Origin: Cyanobium gracile_A
Lineage (GTDB): Bacteria > Cyanobacteriota > Cyanobacteriia > PCC-6307 > Cyanobiaceae
Length of the DNA: 64,000 nt
Reading direction: 5' to 3'
Assembly (NCBI RefSeq): GCF_034931305.1
Contig: NZ_JAYGHY010000003.1
Span: 53,821 to 117,820 of the forward strand
Under the pieces are notes generated by a model that was not told the origin of the DNA, searched no databases, and was given only the letters and a program-made list of their open reading frames with translations. Positions 1 through 9,342 of this stretch are shown here, in pieces; position 1 is the stretch's first letter, and every line of letters begins with the position of its first letter. Both the position numbers and the translations under genes were made by a program.

Positions 1-1709
1 TCTTCGTAGAGCTTTTCCCCTGGTCGCAAACCGGAGTACTGAATGGCGATGTCACCGTCACTGTTGTGCTCGTCCCGCACCCTGAGGCCGGAAAGTTCGA
101 TCATCTGCCTGGCCAGGTCGGCGATCCGGACCGGTTCACCCATGTCGAGCAGGAACAGATCGCCCCCGATGGCCATGCCGGTGGACTGGAGCACGAGCTG
201 GACGGCCTCCGGGATGGTCATGAAATAGCGGGTGATGGCCGGATGGGTGACGGTGACGGGTCCCCCAGTTGAGATCTGCTGGTGAAACAGGGGGATCACC
301 GAGCCGGAAGAGCCGAGCACATTGCCGAACCGAACCATGGACAGAATCGGACCGCCGGCTTCGATCTCCGCGGCGGCGGCTTGGATCAGCAGTTCGCAGA
401 TTCGCTTGCTGGCCCCCATGACATTGGTCGGGCGCACGGCCTTGTCAGTGGAGATCAGGGTGAGGCGGCTGACCCCTGAGGCTCGGGTGGCGGCGATCAC
501 GGCCTCGGTGGCGCCGATGTTATTGGCGATTCCGGCGCAGAGATTGGACTCGACGAGTGGGACGTGCTTGTAGGCAGCGGCATGGAAAATCGTGTCCACA
601 CCGTGCCGGCGGCAGAGCAGGGTGAGGCGACTCGCGTCACAGGCATCGCCCAGGACGGCATGGAGTTCCACCCCGCAGCGGTGGGAGCTCAGCTCGCGCT
701 CAATGGCGTATAAAGCGAACTCATTGCGCTCAACCAGCAGCAGCCGGGAAGCACCCAGGGCCACAACCTGGCGACAGAGTTCGCTGCCGATCGAGCCACC
801 CGCTCCCGTCACCATCACCACTTTTCCTTCGACGCCAGCCTTCAGCAGCACCGGGTCGGGATTGGAGGGCTCTCGGCCCAGCAGATCTTCAATCGCCACC
901 GCTTGCAGGTCGGAAACGATCCTCTGGCCACTGGCCATCTGAGCCAATGAGGGAATCGACAGCACCTCCAGCCCCCTGTGGGTGAGCTGGTCGACCAGCA
1001 GCCGCTTGCGCCGTCTGGACATGGCCGGCATGGCAAGCAGGACCTTGGAGACGCCGTGGCGTTCGATCAGTCGGGGCAGCCTGAGGGGCGTGTGGATTCC
1101 CATGTTCTGAAGCGTTCGCCCCTGGATTCCTTGATCGTCATCAAGGAATCCGACGATGCGGAAGCGGGGGTCGTTGCGCAGGGCCAGCAGCAGAGCCATC
1201 CCGGAGGCCCCAGCCCCGTAAATCAGGGTGGCATCGCCCTGGACGTTGTCGGGATTGTGGTTGTCCCGTTGATCAAGGTGATGGATCAGGACGTCGCGCA
1301 GCACGATGCGGCTGGCGATGGCCCCTCCGGTGAACAGCAACCAATAGAGAATCCAGAAGGATCGTGGTGGCTGGGGCCCACCCATCAGGGTGCTGATCAG
1401 CAGCAGGATCAGCACCATCGAGCCTGAGCGGGGCACGAGTCCGTAGAGGGAATGGCTGCCGGCATAGCGGGTGAGCCCCCGGTACCAGCCTGAGACCACC
1501 AGAACGGGTAGGCCCGTGATCACGGCCAGGGGCAGAAGCAGAATGGTGGAAGGCAGGAAACCACTGAGGGAGGTGGCATCCGGTAAGCGCAGAATGAAGG
1601 CCCCGAGGTAGGCCGCAATGATCATCAGACCATCAAAGACGACCAGAAGCAGCCTGCGTGCGAGCAGCTGCTTCTGGACGTAGCGGAGAATCGTGAGCTG
1701 AGGAATCAA
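1..1709 (-). CDS. FlaA1/CapD-type nucleoside-diphosphate-sugar 4,6-dehydratase, partial
   Basis: Membrane-bound extended SDR of the FlaA1/CapD/WbpM/PglF type, which converts UDP-GlcNAc-like sugars to 4-keto-6-deoxy intermediates for surface glycans. Residues about 1-120 hold several hydrophobic segments. A first nucleotide-binding-like region follows (IYGAGASG), and the catalytic domain starts with the Rossmann motif VTGAGGSIGSE near residue 297. STDKAVRP and VMGASKR near 421-432 show the Met-x3-Lys variant of the usual Tyr-x3-Lys that is typical of this membrane subgroup. The first usable start after the in-frame stop is TTG at 1709; an ATG at 1625 would remove part of the first membrane segment. 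The gene leaves the window at the left edge, so its C-terminus is missing. It lies downstream of the wecA-like gene on the same strand and probably supplies a deoxy-amino sugar. The family is clear; the exact substrate is not. Confidence 0.9.
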   Translation of the reverse strand, partial: MIPQLTILRYVQKQLLARRLLLVVFDGLMIIAAYLGAFILRLPDATSLSGFLPSTILLLPLAVITGLPVLVVSGWYRGLTRYAGSHSLYGLVPRSGSMVLILLLISTLMGGPQPPRSFWILYWLLFTGGAIASRIVLRDVLIHHLDQRDNHNPDNVQGDATLIYGAGASGMALLLALRNDPRFRIVGFLDDDQGIQGRTLQNMGIHTPLRLPRLIERHGVSKVLLAMPAMSRRRKRLLVDQLTHRGLEVLSIPSLAQMASGQRIVSDLQAVAIEDLLGREPSNPDPVLLKAGVEGKVVMVTGAGGSIGSELCRQVVALGASRLLLVERNEFALYAIERELSSHRCGVELHAVLGDACDASRLTLLCRRHGVDTIFHAAAYKHVPLVESNLCAGIANNIGATEAVIAATRASGVSRLTLISTDKAVRPTNVMGASKRICELLIQAAAAEIEAGGPILSMVRFGNVLGSSGSVIPLFHQQISTGGPVTVTHPAITRYFMTIPEAVQLVLQSTGMAIGGDLFLLDMGEPVRIADLARQMIELSGLRVRDEHNSDGDIAIQYSGLRPGEKLYE

Positions 1710-2015
1710 ACGTTCGAATCGCTAAGAATCGATCAATCAGGTAAAGACTTACTGAAAAGAAACTAGGAAAAGACCAGCGTTGAAGGGGGCAAGATGTGAA
1801 AGCTGCTGAAACAAGGTTGAACGGATGAGCCTGGATCCTTGGACGGTAGGACAGCGTCTGGATTGTCGCCGCTATGGCCTATGGCAGTGGATGGCATCAG
1901 AAACAGATGCTAGCAACCAAGGTTGGGATCGAGATTTTCATCCAGCATTGATGTGATCGAGGAATGAATGGATCATCGGATGGACTTGAGCTCCTTTAAC
2001 GAGTTTACCGCCATT
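1710..2015. other. Intergenic stretch without a gene
   Basis: This stretch is less GC-rich than its surroundings and sits between the stop of the WecA-like gene and the TTG start of the dehydratase. No reading frame of useful length or RNA gene is visible. It probably holds the promoter of the dehydratase gene, but I cannot point to a convincing -10/-35 pair, and no hairpin followed by a T-run is evident. Confidence 0.5.
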
Positions 2016-2954
2016 TCAGGGTGAGAAGGGGACGGCATGGTGCCGATCCAGCCAGAGGCCGACGGCAAGTACCGCCAGCAGCAGGCTGAGCTCCAGGGCC
2101 AGGCCCTGGAGGAGGAGGGCCCCGCCCAGCAGGGCGGTGGCACCGATGTACAGGCTGGCCACCCGGCTGTGGGGCCAGCCGGCCTGATGCAGGCGTTGGT
2201 ACAGATGCAGCCGATGGGCCTGGAAGATGGGTTGTCCTGCCTGCCAGCGGCGCAAAACGCAGAGGCAGGGGTCGCCCAGCAGGGGAAAGCCAGCGAGCAG
2301 CAGGCCCAGGGCCATGGCCGAGGTGGCCTGCTGCAGCGCCATGCCGGCGATGACCGCCCCGAGGAACGTGCTGCCCACATCCCCCATGAACACCCGGGCC
2401 GGACTCCAGTTCCAGGCCAGGAAGCTCAGCAGGGCCCCGATCAAGGGGAGCATGCCGTTGCCGCCGATGGGAGCCATCGCCAGCACCGCAACGCTCAGCA
2501 GCACGGAGGCGCAGCCGGCGACGAGTCCATCGAGGCCATCACTGAAGTTGACGAAATTGATCACCGCCGTGACGGCGAACCAGGCCACGGGCAGCAGCCA
2601 CCACGCCAGAGGAAGCGGGGTGATCGCCACCAGGGCCAGGGCTGTGGCGATCTGGATGCCGTAACGCCCTGCTGCCGGCAGATCGAGGCGGTCGTCCAGC
2701 AGACCCACGAGGGCCAGTGGCAGGCAGATCAGCGGAATCCAGGCCGGCCAGCCTCCACCGGCCAGGGGAGCCAGTCCACTGCCGACCAGGACAAAGGCCA
2801 GGCCCCCGCCCCGAGGGGTGGGCCGCTTGTGGGAGCTGCGGGCGTTGGGCTGATCCACCAGTCCGCGCCGCAGCAGCGGCAGCAGCAGGTGCAGGAGCAG
2901 CGCCCCCAGGCCCCCGCCCAGCAGCAGAACGGCCGGACTGTGAAGGGCGGTCAT
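2016..2954 (-). CDS. WecA/MraY-family polyprenyl-phosphate sugar-1-phosphate transferase
   Basis: Polytopic inner-membrane enzyme of glycosyltransferase family 4 in the Pfam sense (WecA, WbpL, MraY), which loads the first sugar phosphate onto undecaprenyl phosphate and so starts a lipid-linked glycan. The 312 residues are mostly hydrophobic helices. Family motifs are present: LVDQPNARSSHKRPTPRGGG (32-51), LLDDR with the acidic pair at 87-88, NFVNFSDGLDG (133-143), FMGDVGS (189-195) and the cytoplasmic AHRLHLYQRL loop (246-255). The ATG overlaps the stop of the upstream SDR gene (ATGA, 2951-2954), so the two are translationally coupled. It is the last gene of the long minus-strand run and the best candidate for the initiating transferase of the locus. 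The donor sugar cannot be read from sequence. Confidence 0.92.
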   Translation of the reverse strand: MTALHSPAVLLLGGGLGALLLHLLLPLLRRGLVDQPNARSSHKRPTPRGGGLAFVLVGSGLAPLAGGGWPAWIPLICLPLALVGLLDDRLDLPAAGRYGIQIATALALVAITPLPLAWWLLPVAWFAVTAVINFVNFSDGLDGLVAGCASVLLSVAVLAMAPIGGNGMLPLIGALLSFLAWNWSPARVFMGDVGSTFLGAVIAGMALQQATSAMALGLLLAGFPLLGDPCLCVLRRWQAGQPIFQAHRLHLYQRLHQAGWPHSRVASLYIGATALLGGALLLQGLALELSLLLAVLAVGLWLDRHHAVPFSP

Positions 2955-3892
2955 GGTGCCAGCGGCAGCACGGGAAAGGGTTCAGGTGGTACCCCCAGGA
3001 TGCGATGGGCTGGGGTGAACCTGGCCAGGTCGGCACCCATGCGCTGCACCGCCTCGAAGCGCTTCGGGGAGAGCAGCAACAGTGGCGAGGCGAGGGACAG
3101 AAAGAGGCGCGGCGGCAGGGCCAGCAGACGGCAGCGACGGGCCCGATCCCCCGGGTCGGTCGCCTCCTGAAGACGCCGCAGCATGGTGGCGTAGGTCAGG
3201 GTGTCATCACCGCCGAGGGGGAGGTGGACCGGCTGGGACGGGTCAAAGCCTTCCTGGGCCAGTTGGTCGGCCAGGTGCAGGGTCACGGCGGCCAGTTGGC
3301 GGCAGTGGATCGGTTGCCGCAGACCACCCTGCCCGGGCAGGGGCAGGATGGGCAGGCGGCGCAGCAACTGGCGCAGTCGGCTGAGGTTGCGGTCGCCCAG
3401 GCGGCCCGATTGGCCGTAGATGAGGGTGGGCGCCAGGATGCGCAGGGGGAGGGCCTGGGCCGCGCAGGTCAGGGTCAGCTGCTCTTCCGCCTGTCGCAGC
3501 CGTTGCACCAGATCCCGGTCGAAGCCGTTGGCGGCGAACCGTTTGGTGATCACCGAGGAGGAGGAGCAGGCGATCACCCCCCGCAGGGCGGTGACGCCGG
3601 CCGGGTCCCTGGCGGCCCAGCGGGCCAACCAAGGGGCGAACGTCCAGATGGGGGCAAAACTGATCAGCATCCCCAGCGGCGCCTCGCCCGTCTCGCCGGC
3701 TTGCTCCAGATCACAGGGCAGAAACGGTTGTGGATCGCCGCCCCAGGCCGGCGGCAGAGGAGGACGTCGGCCCGCTACCACCAGCGGCCGTCCCCTGGCC
3801 AGTTCGATCAGGGCCTGGCCGCTCGGGCTGGTGGCTCCGAAGAGAGTGATCGGCACGGGGGAGGGGAGGGCCAAGGGAGGGATCAGAGGCAT
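2951..3892 (-). CDS. NAD-dependent epimerase/dehydratase-like SDR
   Basis: Rossmann-fold protein with an N-terminal nucleotide-binding motif LFGATSPSG (18-25) and the overall length (313 aa) of extended SDR sugar epimerases or reductases. The classical Tyr-x3-Lys is not obvious: the expected region reads ACSSSSVITKRFAANG, so catalysis may be atypical or lost. A later segment (PTLIYGQSGRLGDRN) resembles the substrate-binding part of WcaG/RfbD-like proteins. I chose ATG 3892, giving a 10-nt overlap with the upstream DUF218 gene; an upstream start at 3919 would overlap by 37 nt. The 3' end overlaps the wecA-like start. Proteins of this kind are often encoded next to WecA-like enzymes, where a quinovosamine-type 4-keto reduction is a common role; here that is inference. 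Confidence 0.75.
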   Translation of the reverse strand: MPLIPPLALPSPVPITLFGATSPSGQALIELARGRPLVVAGRRPPLPPAWGGDPQPFLPCDLEQAGETGEAPLGMLISFAPIWTFAPWLARWAARDPAGVTALRGVIACSSSSVITKRFAANGFDRDLVQRLRQAEEQLTLTCAAQALPLRILAPTLIYGQSGRLGDRNLSRLRQLLRRLPILPLPGQGGLRQPIHCRQLAAVTLHLADQLAQEGFDPSQPVHLPLGGDDTLTYATMLRRLQEATDPGDRARRCRLLALPPRLFLSLASPLLLLSPKRFEAVQRMGADLARFTPAHRILGVPPEPFPVLPLAP

Positions 3893-4617
3893 TCGTTGCC
3901 ATCCAGACGGCCATCCCACCCCGTCAGGCGCCAGAGGGAGGCGCGCAGCTGGTCGCGCCAGAGCCGCAGTTGGGATTCGGGCCGCAGATCACCGGTTTCG
4001 GCATCGGAGCCCGTCACCTGCCAGCCGGTGCCGGCATAGACGATCCGGGCGATCGCCAGGGTACGGGCCATGTGGGTTCCGGCTGTCACGAAGGTGAGCT
4101 GTCCGGGTCCGGGCCTGGTCTCCAGGATTCGGGCCAGGGCGGTCACCTGGCCGACGGTGTCGCAACCGGGAAGCAGGCGCAACAGATTCGAGGTGTCCTG
4201 GGGCCAGAGCCTTCGGTTGCGGAGGTGGTTGTAGGTGATGGCCTGGTACTCGGCATTGCCCTGCAGGACGAGCAACGCCCCTGGCCGCTCCCGCCAGAGC
4301 AGCAGGGCCGATTGGCTCCGCCAGGGATCCTCGATGAAAGCGGTGATCACCTGGGTTCCTTGTCTCTTGTTCGCCTTGGGCTCCGCGATGGTGTCTCTCG
4401 TCGGCCGTGACCCCGGTCCCCTCGTTTTCTGCCAGGCAGGAGCGAAGAACCAGGCGACCATGGCGAGGCCGGCCAGGGCCACGGACCCGAAGCGGGCTCG
4501 GCGGTTGGCCCAGAAGCGTTGCAGGGGGGTGGCCTGGATGGTCCGGGGGGCGCTACGACGCACCCGTTGCCGCTGCCGTTTCCGGTCTGCCCCGGCCGGC
4601 CCGCTCTGCTCTGGCAA
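3883..4617 (-). CDS. DUF218/YdcF-like membrane-anchored protein
   Basis: A 244-residue protein with a basic N-terminus, one probable transmembrane segment (about 43-61) and a DUF218-like domain. Support comes from LLVLQGN (about 115-121), a central SNLLRLLPGCDTVGQ stretch, and LTFVTAGTHMARTLAIARIV (174-193), which matches the YdcF/SanA/ElyC pattern of a strand followed by THxxR-type residues. ElyC and SanA act in envelope polysaccharide metabolism. The start is TTG at 4617, 28 nt after the GT2 stop; GTG 4563 is an alternative. Position between a glycosyltransferase and the SDR/WecA pair suggests an envelope-glycan role. The catalytic activity of the family is not established. Confidence 0.7.
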   Translation of the reverse strand: MPEQSGPAGADRKRQRQRVRRSAPRTIQATPLQRFWANRRARFGSVALAGLAMVAWFFAPAWQKTRGPGSRPTRDTIAEPKANKRQGTQVITAFIEDPWRSQSALLLWRERPGALLVLQGNAEYQAITYNHLRNRRLWPQDTSNLLRLLPGCDTVGQVTALARILETRPGPGQLTFVTAGTHMARTLAIARIVYAGTGWQVTGSDAETGDLRPESQLRLWRDQLRASLWRLTGWDGRLDGNECL

Positions 4618-4645
4618 GGGAATTGACGCGCAGGCTCAGGGGAGT

Positions 4646-5512
4646 TTATCCGCCCCGTCCCGGTCGCTTCCACGCGCCGCTCAGCGACGGCATCCGACTC
4701 CAGAGACGCCTGACGTAGCGAAGCAGGAAGGGGATCCACCAGAGCCAGCCGAACGCCCGCCCATAGGCCAGCCGGACCTCCTGAAGCCGCCGGCGGGTCT
4801 GCTGGCCGCTGACACCCGCCTCGCCCATGTGCACCAGCTCCAGATCCAGGGCCCGGTACGAAAGGTCGGCGCAGGCACTCAGGCGGAGGAAGTAGTCGAG
4901 GTCGGCGGAGAGCCGGAAGGGTGCGGCGAACTGATCGACGCGGCGGCGGGCCCCCGGCCCGATCAGGGTGGCTTGATGGGGTGGGGTGGAGCCCAGAAAC
5001 AGGTTGAGGCGATAGGCCCCACAGCTGGAGAAGGCCGTCCTGCGTCCCAGCCGGACCGCCCCGTCCTTCCCGGGCCCTGCATAACGGCCACGGCAAACCA
5101 CCAGATCGGGTGGGTCGCCCCCTGGCGTGGCCGGACGGGTCGCCTTGAGCGCCTCCTCGAGTGCGCTGGGGCTGGGCGCCCAGTCGTCACTGCCCCAGCA
5201 CAACAGCCAGTGGTCCGCGGGCGCGGCAAGGAAGCCCTGGTTCATGGCCCCGAAGATGCCGGGAAACGCCGGCTCCTGGGGCTGCCAGGTGAAGCGCTTG
5301 TCCCGGTGGCAGAGGGCCTCCAGCCAGGCCCGGTGCTCAGAGCCGCTGGGGCCATCGATGAACAGCACCCGCCAGTGGGGCCAGCTCTGACGCTGCAGGG
5401 AGGTGACCAGCCGGGGCAGCAGCCGGTGGGAATCGAGGGTGGGAACGATCAGGCTGAGCCCGGTGGCGGCTCCAGGGGGCAGCGGGGCGCCTGCGGCAGC
5501 GGGGGAGCTCAC
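4646..5512 (-). CDS. Family 2 glycosyltransferase
   Basis: GT-A fold glycosyltransferase of 288 aa. It opens with LSLIVPTLDSHRLLPRLVTSL (19-39), the nucleotide-binding strand of GT2 enzymes, followed by VLFIDGPSGSEH. FGAMNQGFLAAPADHWLLCWGSDDWAP contains the metal-binding Asp pair at 109-110. Later segments (GADLSYRALDLELVHMGEAGVSG region) fit acceptor-side sequence of the WcaA type. It starts at GTG 5512 in a GTGA overlap with the carbamoyltransferase stop, so the two are coupled. No membrane segment is evident; it should act at the cytoplasmic face on a lipid-linked acceptor. Donor and linkage are unknown. Confidence 0.85.
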   Translation of the reverse strand: MSSPAAAGAPLPPGAATGLSLIVPTLDSHRLLPRLVTSLQRQSWPHWRVLFIDGPSGSEHRAWLEALCHRDKRFTWQPQEPAFPGIFGAMNQGFLAAPADHWLLCWGSDDWAPSPSALEEALKATRPATPGGDPPDLVVCRGRYAGPGKDGAVRLGRRTAFSSCGAYRLNLFLGSTPPHQATLIGPGARRRVDQFAAPFRLSADLDYFLRLSACADLSYRALDLELVHMGEAGVSGQQTRRRLQEVRLAYGRAFGWLWWIPFLLRYVRRLWSRMPSLSGAWKRPGRGG

Positions 5513-7260
5513 CCCTGGCGGCGGATCAGCACATCACCCAGGACCAGCAGGTCCATGCGGGTGCGCAGGAAGCAGTCGAGGGCCTGGGAGGGGGTGCAGA
5601 CGATCGGCTCGTTTTCGTTGAACGAGGTGTTGAGCACCATCGGCACACCCGTCTGATCGGCGAAGGCCCGGATCAGGCGGTAGTAGCGGCCGTTGTCCGC
5701 CGCGTTAACGGTCTGGAGACGGCCGCTGCCGTCCACGTGGGTGACGGCCGGGATGCGGGCGCGCTGCTCCTCGCGGATCGGATACACCTGCATCATGAAG
5801 GGCACCTCCCCATCGAGGCTGAACCAGTCGCCCACCGCCTCCTCGAGCACCGAAGGGGCGAACGGACGGAACGATTCCCTCCGTTTGATCTTGAGGTTGA
5901 GGATGTCCTTCATGTCGGCGCGGCGGGGGTCGCCGAGGATCGAACGGTGGCCGAGGGCCCGCGGTCCCCATTCCATACGTCCATCGAACCAGCCGATCAC
6001 CAGCCCCTCGGCGATCGCCGCCGCCACCTGCTCACAGAGGGCGTCTTCCTCCGGTCGCTCCAGGCTGCACTGGGCCTGCTCCAGGGCCGCGCAGGTGTTA
6101 GGGCTGGCGAGCAGCTCCTCCACTTCTCCTGGTGCCGGCTGGCTGCCCAGGTAGGCATGGCGCATCGGCGCGCTGCGGGACCGTCCCAGGCCGTGCCACA
6201 CATCCAGGGCGGCGCCGAGGGCGCCCCCGGCGTCACCGGCGGCCGCCTGCACATAGACCCGCTGGAACGGGGTGGCCAGGGTCACCTTGCCGTTGGCGAC
6301 CGAGTTGGCACCGCAGCCGCCGGCGATGCAGAGCTGGTCGCTGGGGTGGCTTCGGTGCAGGGCCCGCAGCAAGTGGAAGAAGGCTTCCTCGTACATCGCC
6401 TGGGCCGAACGGGCGATGTCCATGTGGTGCTGCTGGAGTGGCTCCTCCGCCTGGCGGGCAGGGCCGAGCAGGGCTTCCAGCTCCGGGCTCCAGTGGCCGC
6501 CCACCACCGGGGCCCCGTTGCTCCACTGGTGTGGCAGCTTCTGGGTGGCGTGCAGGAAATAGCGCAGATCCAGCCGATAGGTGCCGTCGGACTGGAGCCT
6601 CACGATGCGGCGCATGGCCTCCATCCGGGTGGGCTGGCCGTAGGGCGCCAGTCCCATCACCTTGTATTCGTCGCCGTAGTTGGGGAAGCCCAGGTACTGG
6701 GTGATGGCTGTGTAGAAGGCGCCCAGGGAATGGGGGAACCAGATCTGACCATCGAGGCTGAGCTGGTTGCCCTGGCCATGGCCCCAGGCGCCGCTGGCGA
6801 AGTCGCCGAAGCCATCCACCGAGATCACGGCCGCCTCCTGGAAGGGGGAGGCGAAAAAGGCCGAGGCCAGGTGGGCTCGGTGGTGCTCCACGAAGTGCAG
6901 TCGGGCCCCGATCTCGGCCCCTGGGAAGGCCAGGGCCAGCTGCTGGGCCAGGCCGGCCCGTTCGCGTTTGTTGCGCCAGCGCGCCACCAGGAAGCGGGGA
7001 TCGGGGCGGTGCCCCAGGGTGTAAGCCACCTTGCGCCAGCGGTGGGCCCCCGGCTGGGAGTTGATGGCGATGTGGTCGAGATCGGCCGGCCCCACGCCGG
7101 CATCGGCCAGACACCAGGCCATGGCCTCGGAGGGAAAACCGGCCCAATGCTTGATGCGACGGAAGCGCTCCTCCTCGGCGGCGGCGACGATCACCCCATC
7201 CCGGACCAGGGCGGCGGCCGCATCGGCGTGGAAGGCATTGATGCCCAGGATGAGCGTCAT
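5509..7260 (-). CDS. NodU/CmcH-family carbamoyltransferase
   Basis: A 583-residue carbamoyltransferase that would transfer the carbamoyl group of carbamoyl phosphate, via a carbamoyl-adenylate, to a sugar hydroxyl. It starts at ATG 7260 with the family opening LILGINAFHADAAAALVRDG. Further family segments are EEERFRRIKHWAGFPSEA, EHHRAHLASAFFASPF (metal/His-rich site), ISVDGFGDFASG, CIAGGCGANSVANGKV, WFDGRMEWGPRALGHRSILG and RPFAPSVLEE. Both the Kae1-like N-terminal part and the YrdC-like C-terminal carbamoylation domain are therefore complete. The gene is coupled to the downstream GT2 (GTGA). In Nod factors and some O-antigens this family carbamoylates a sugar, so the glycan made here is probably O-carbamoylated; the acceptor is unknown. 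Confidence 0.95.
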   Translation of the reverse strand: MTLILGINAFHADAAAALVRDGVIVAAAEEERFRRIKHWAGFPSEAMAWCLADAGVGPADLDHIAINSQPGAHRWRKVAYTLGHRPDPRFLVARWRNKRERAGLAQQLALAFPGAEIGARLHFVEHHRAHLASAFFASPFQEAAVISVDGFGDFASGAWGHGQGNQLSLDGQIWFPHSLGAFYTAITQYLGFPNYGDEYKVMGLAPYGQPTRMEAMRRIVRLQSDGTYRLDLRYFLHATQKLPHQWSNGAPVVGGHWSPELEALLGPARQAEEPLQQHHMDIARSAQAMYEEAFFHLLRALHRSHPSDQLCIAGGCGANSVANGKVTLATPFQRVYVQAAAGDAGGALGAALDVWHGLGRSRSAPMRHAYLGSQPAPGEVEELLASPNTCAALEQAQCSLERPEEDALCEQVAAAIAEGLVIGWFDGRMEWGPRALGHRSILGDPRRADMKDILNLKIKRRESFRPFAPSVLEEAVGDWFSLDGEVPFMMQVYPIREEQRARIPAVTHVDGSGRLQTVNAADNGRYYRLIRAFADQTGVPMVLNTSFNENEPIVCTPSQALDCFLRTRMDLLVLGDVLIRRQG

Positions 7261-7516
7261 GAAGCGGGTGAACCGGTTGGCGGGGGCGGGGTGTCGCTGG
7301 AGGCGTCGGCCAGCCTCGGACGGGTCCGAGGCTCCACGCACCGTTGCAGCGTCATGGAGCCGGGAGGCCGGCTCTCAGGATCGGATCGGCCTCGACATCC
7401 CCGAATGGAAGGACGGAACACGGGAGCCAATGACCCGGCGGGTTGGGCATCCAGCGGCAGCCGGATCCTAGGGGACATGTCCAGGGGCAACCTGAGGGCG
7501 CAAGGCGGCGTGTCGT

Positions 7517-9337
7517 TCACGGGTGTGGGGCCGCAGACAGGCTGACGCCGAGGTGAACCTCCAGCCAGTGCTGCAGCACCATCAGGCTCCAGCGCCGGTA
7601 CCAGGGCGCCAGGTCGATTCCCCGGGGGGTCGTGGGCAGTCGCAGGGCCAGGGGTGAGGCCGGGTCGTCGAGCCACAACTGGAACGGGAAGCGGAACCCC
7701 TGCTTGGGGCGGTTCAGAAACCAGCCGGGCAGCTCCGGCAGGCTGTCCGCCAGCAGCTGCTTGCCTTCCGCCAGCCGCAGGGCGGCGGGGATCGGCGCCA
7801 GCCGGCGCTGCAGCTGGGCATCGACCAGGGGCAGGCGCAATTCCAGGCCGGCAGCCATGGCCATCACATCGCTGTCCGGCAGCAGCTGGTTGCGCAGGTA
7901 GCGGGTGCCTTCCAGCCAGGCCACCCCTTCGCGCCCGCCCGGTGCCTCTCCCCCGCCAGCTTCGCCGGCCGCCGGCGCGCCAGGAGAGGCGCTGAGCCCC
8001 CAGTGCGCCAGTAGGCGCTCGGTTTCGGTGGGGGAGAACAGTCCCCGGAAACATCCGTAGGCCTGGCCGAGAGACGCGGGGGCCTCCAGCAACCCCGTGA
8101 TCCGCTGCAGCCTGGCCCGGCGCCCCTGGGGCAGCCGGTGCAGGAGCCACGCCGCCGGCGGACCGGCCGGCCCGATGCGGCGGCGCCAGCGGCAGAGTTT
8201 CGGCACCATCCGGAAGCTGGGGTAGCCCCCGAACAGTTCATCGCCGCCAAGACCGGAGAGGGCCACCTTCAGCCCGTGTTCCGTGGCCAGCCGGGCCACA
8301 CACCAGGTGTTGTATCCGTCGATGGAGGGCTGGTCCTGGCTGGCCAGGAAGGCGGGCAGCCACTGCCGGGCCTGGTCGGCCGTGAGGTTCAGGGGCGTGT
8401 GATGGGCCCCGAAGTGAGCGGCGATGCGGCCCGCCGGCCCGGATTCATCGAAGCCGTCGGCTCCTGCCGCCTCGAACCCGATGGTGAAGGTGTGCAGGCC
8501 CCGGGGTGCCAGCGCCAGCAGGGAGGCGGAGTCGAGTCCGGCGCTGAGGAACAGCCCCACGGGCACATCGCTGACCATGTGGGCGGCCACGGAGTCCTCG
8601 AGCGCCGAGCGGGTGAGGGCCACGGCCTCGGCCGCCGTCATGCCGGTGTCGGTGGTGGCACCGGCGAGGCTCTCTGGCAGGGCCCCCCAGGGATGCACGG
8701 CGAGCTCACCCTCGCGCCAGCTGGCGGCGTGGCCGCAGGGCAGGCGCTGGACCCCTGCCACCATGGTGGCGGGCTCCGGCACCGATCCGGTGGCCAGGTA
8801 GCGAGCCAGGGACTGGCGATCCAGCTCGGGCTGCTGTGGATCCGCCGCCAGCAAGGCCCGCAGTTCCGAGGCGAAGGACAGGGACCCCCCAGCACCGCTG
8901 CGCAGGTAGAGGGGTTTGATGCCGTGGGGATCACGGGCGAGCAGGGCGCTGCGCTCGCGGCTGTCGTACAGGCAGAAGGCGAACATGCCGCGCAACGCCT
9001 CCAGCCCGTCCCGTCCCCAGCGGATCAGCCAGGCCAGCAGCACCTCGGTGTCGCCGCTGCCTCGGAACTGCTGCCCCTCCGCTTCCAGCCGGCGGCGCAG
9101 CTCGGCGTGGTTGTAGATCTCGCCGTTGAAGACCAGCTGCCAGCGGCCGCAGGGGGAGGCCATCGGCTGGTGGCCCAGGGGAGAGAGGTCCAGGATCGCC
9201 AGGCGCCGGTGGACCAGGCAGGCGCCGGCGTCCTGCCAGACGCCGGCGTCATCGGGTCCCCGGTGGGCGAGGCGGGGGCCGACCCTGGCGGCGAAGTCGC
9301 CCGGTTCCCGGCCCAGCTGGCCCGCGATGCCGCACAT
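7517..9337 (-). CDS. asnB: Asparagine synthetase-type glutamine amidotransferase
   Basis: A 606-aa two-domain enzyme. MCGIAG at the N-terminus supplies the Cys2 nucleophile of a class II glutamine amidotransferase, with HRGPDDAGVW, NGEIYNH and SGDTEVLL completing that domain. The synthetase half has the ATP-pyrophosphatase loop LFLSAGLDSASL near 254-265 and GLGGDELFGGYPSF. The loop reads SAGLDS rather than SGGxDS, a variant also seen in polysaccharide-locus members. I started at ATG 9337 because the catalytic Cys must be residue 2; a longer reading frame upstream overlaps the next gene and is spurious. It lies 5 nt after the GT4 gene. It could make asparagine, but placement in the operon favours amidation of a sugar carboxylate. 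The symbol denotes the family, not proven function. Confidence 0.88.
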   Translation of the reverse strand: MCGIAGQLGREPGDFAARVGPRLAHRGPDDAGVWQDAGACLVHRRLAILDLSPLGHQPMASPCGRWQLVFNGEIYNHAELRRRLEAEGQQFRGSGDTEVLLAWLIRWGRDGLEALRGMFAFCLYDSRERSALLARDPHGIKPLYLRSGAGGSLSFASELRALLAADPQQPELDRQSLARYLATGSVPEPATMVAGVQRLPCGHAASWREGELAVHPWGALPESLAGATTDTGMTAAEAVALTRSALEDSVAAHMVSDVPVGLFLSAGLDSASLLALAPRGLHTFTIGFEAAGADGFDESGPAGRIAAHFGAHHTPLNLTADQARQWLPAFLASQDQPSIDGYNTWCVARLATEHGLKVALSGLGGDELFGGYPSFRMVPKLCRWRRRIGPAGPPAAWLLHRLPQGRRARLQRITGLLEAPASLGQAYGCFRGLFSPTETERLLAHWGLSASPGAPAAGEAGGGEAPGGREGVAWLEGTRYLRNQLLPDSDVMAMAAGLELRLPLVDAQLQRRLAPIPAALRLAEGKQLLADSLPELPGWFLNRPKQGFRFPFQLWLDDPASPLALRLPTTPRGIDLAPWYRRWSLMVLQHWLEVHLGVSLSAAPHP

Positions 9338-9342
9338 CCGCT

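Noticed and set aside
2037..3170. Long plus-strand reading frames opposite the minus-strand island (also 5737-7545, 8138-9346, 9355-10824, 19790-21994 and 52257-53843)
   Set aside because: They are antisense to genes with clear family motifs, are rich in Gly, Pro, Arg and Gln, and show no motif; they result from high GC at third codon positions.
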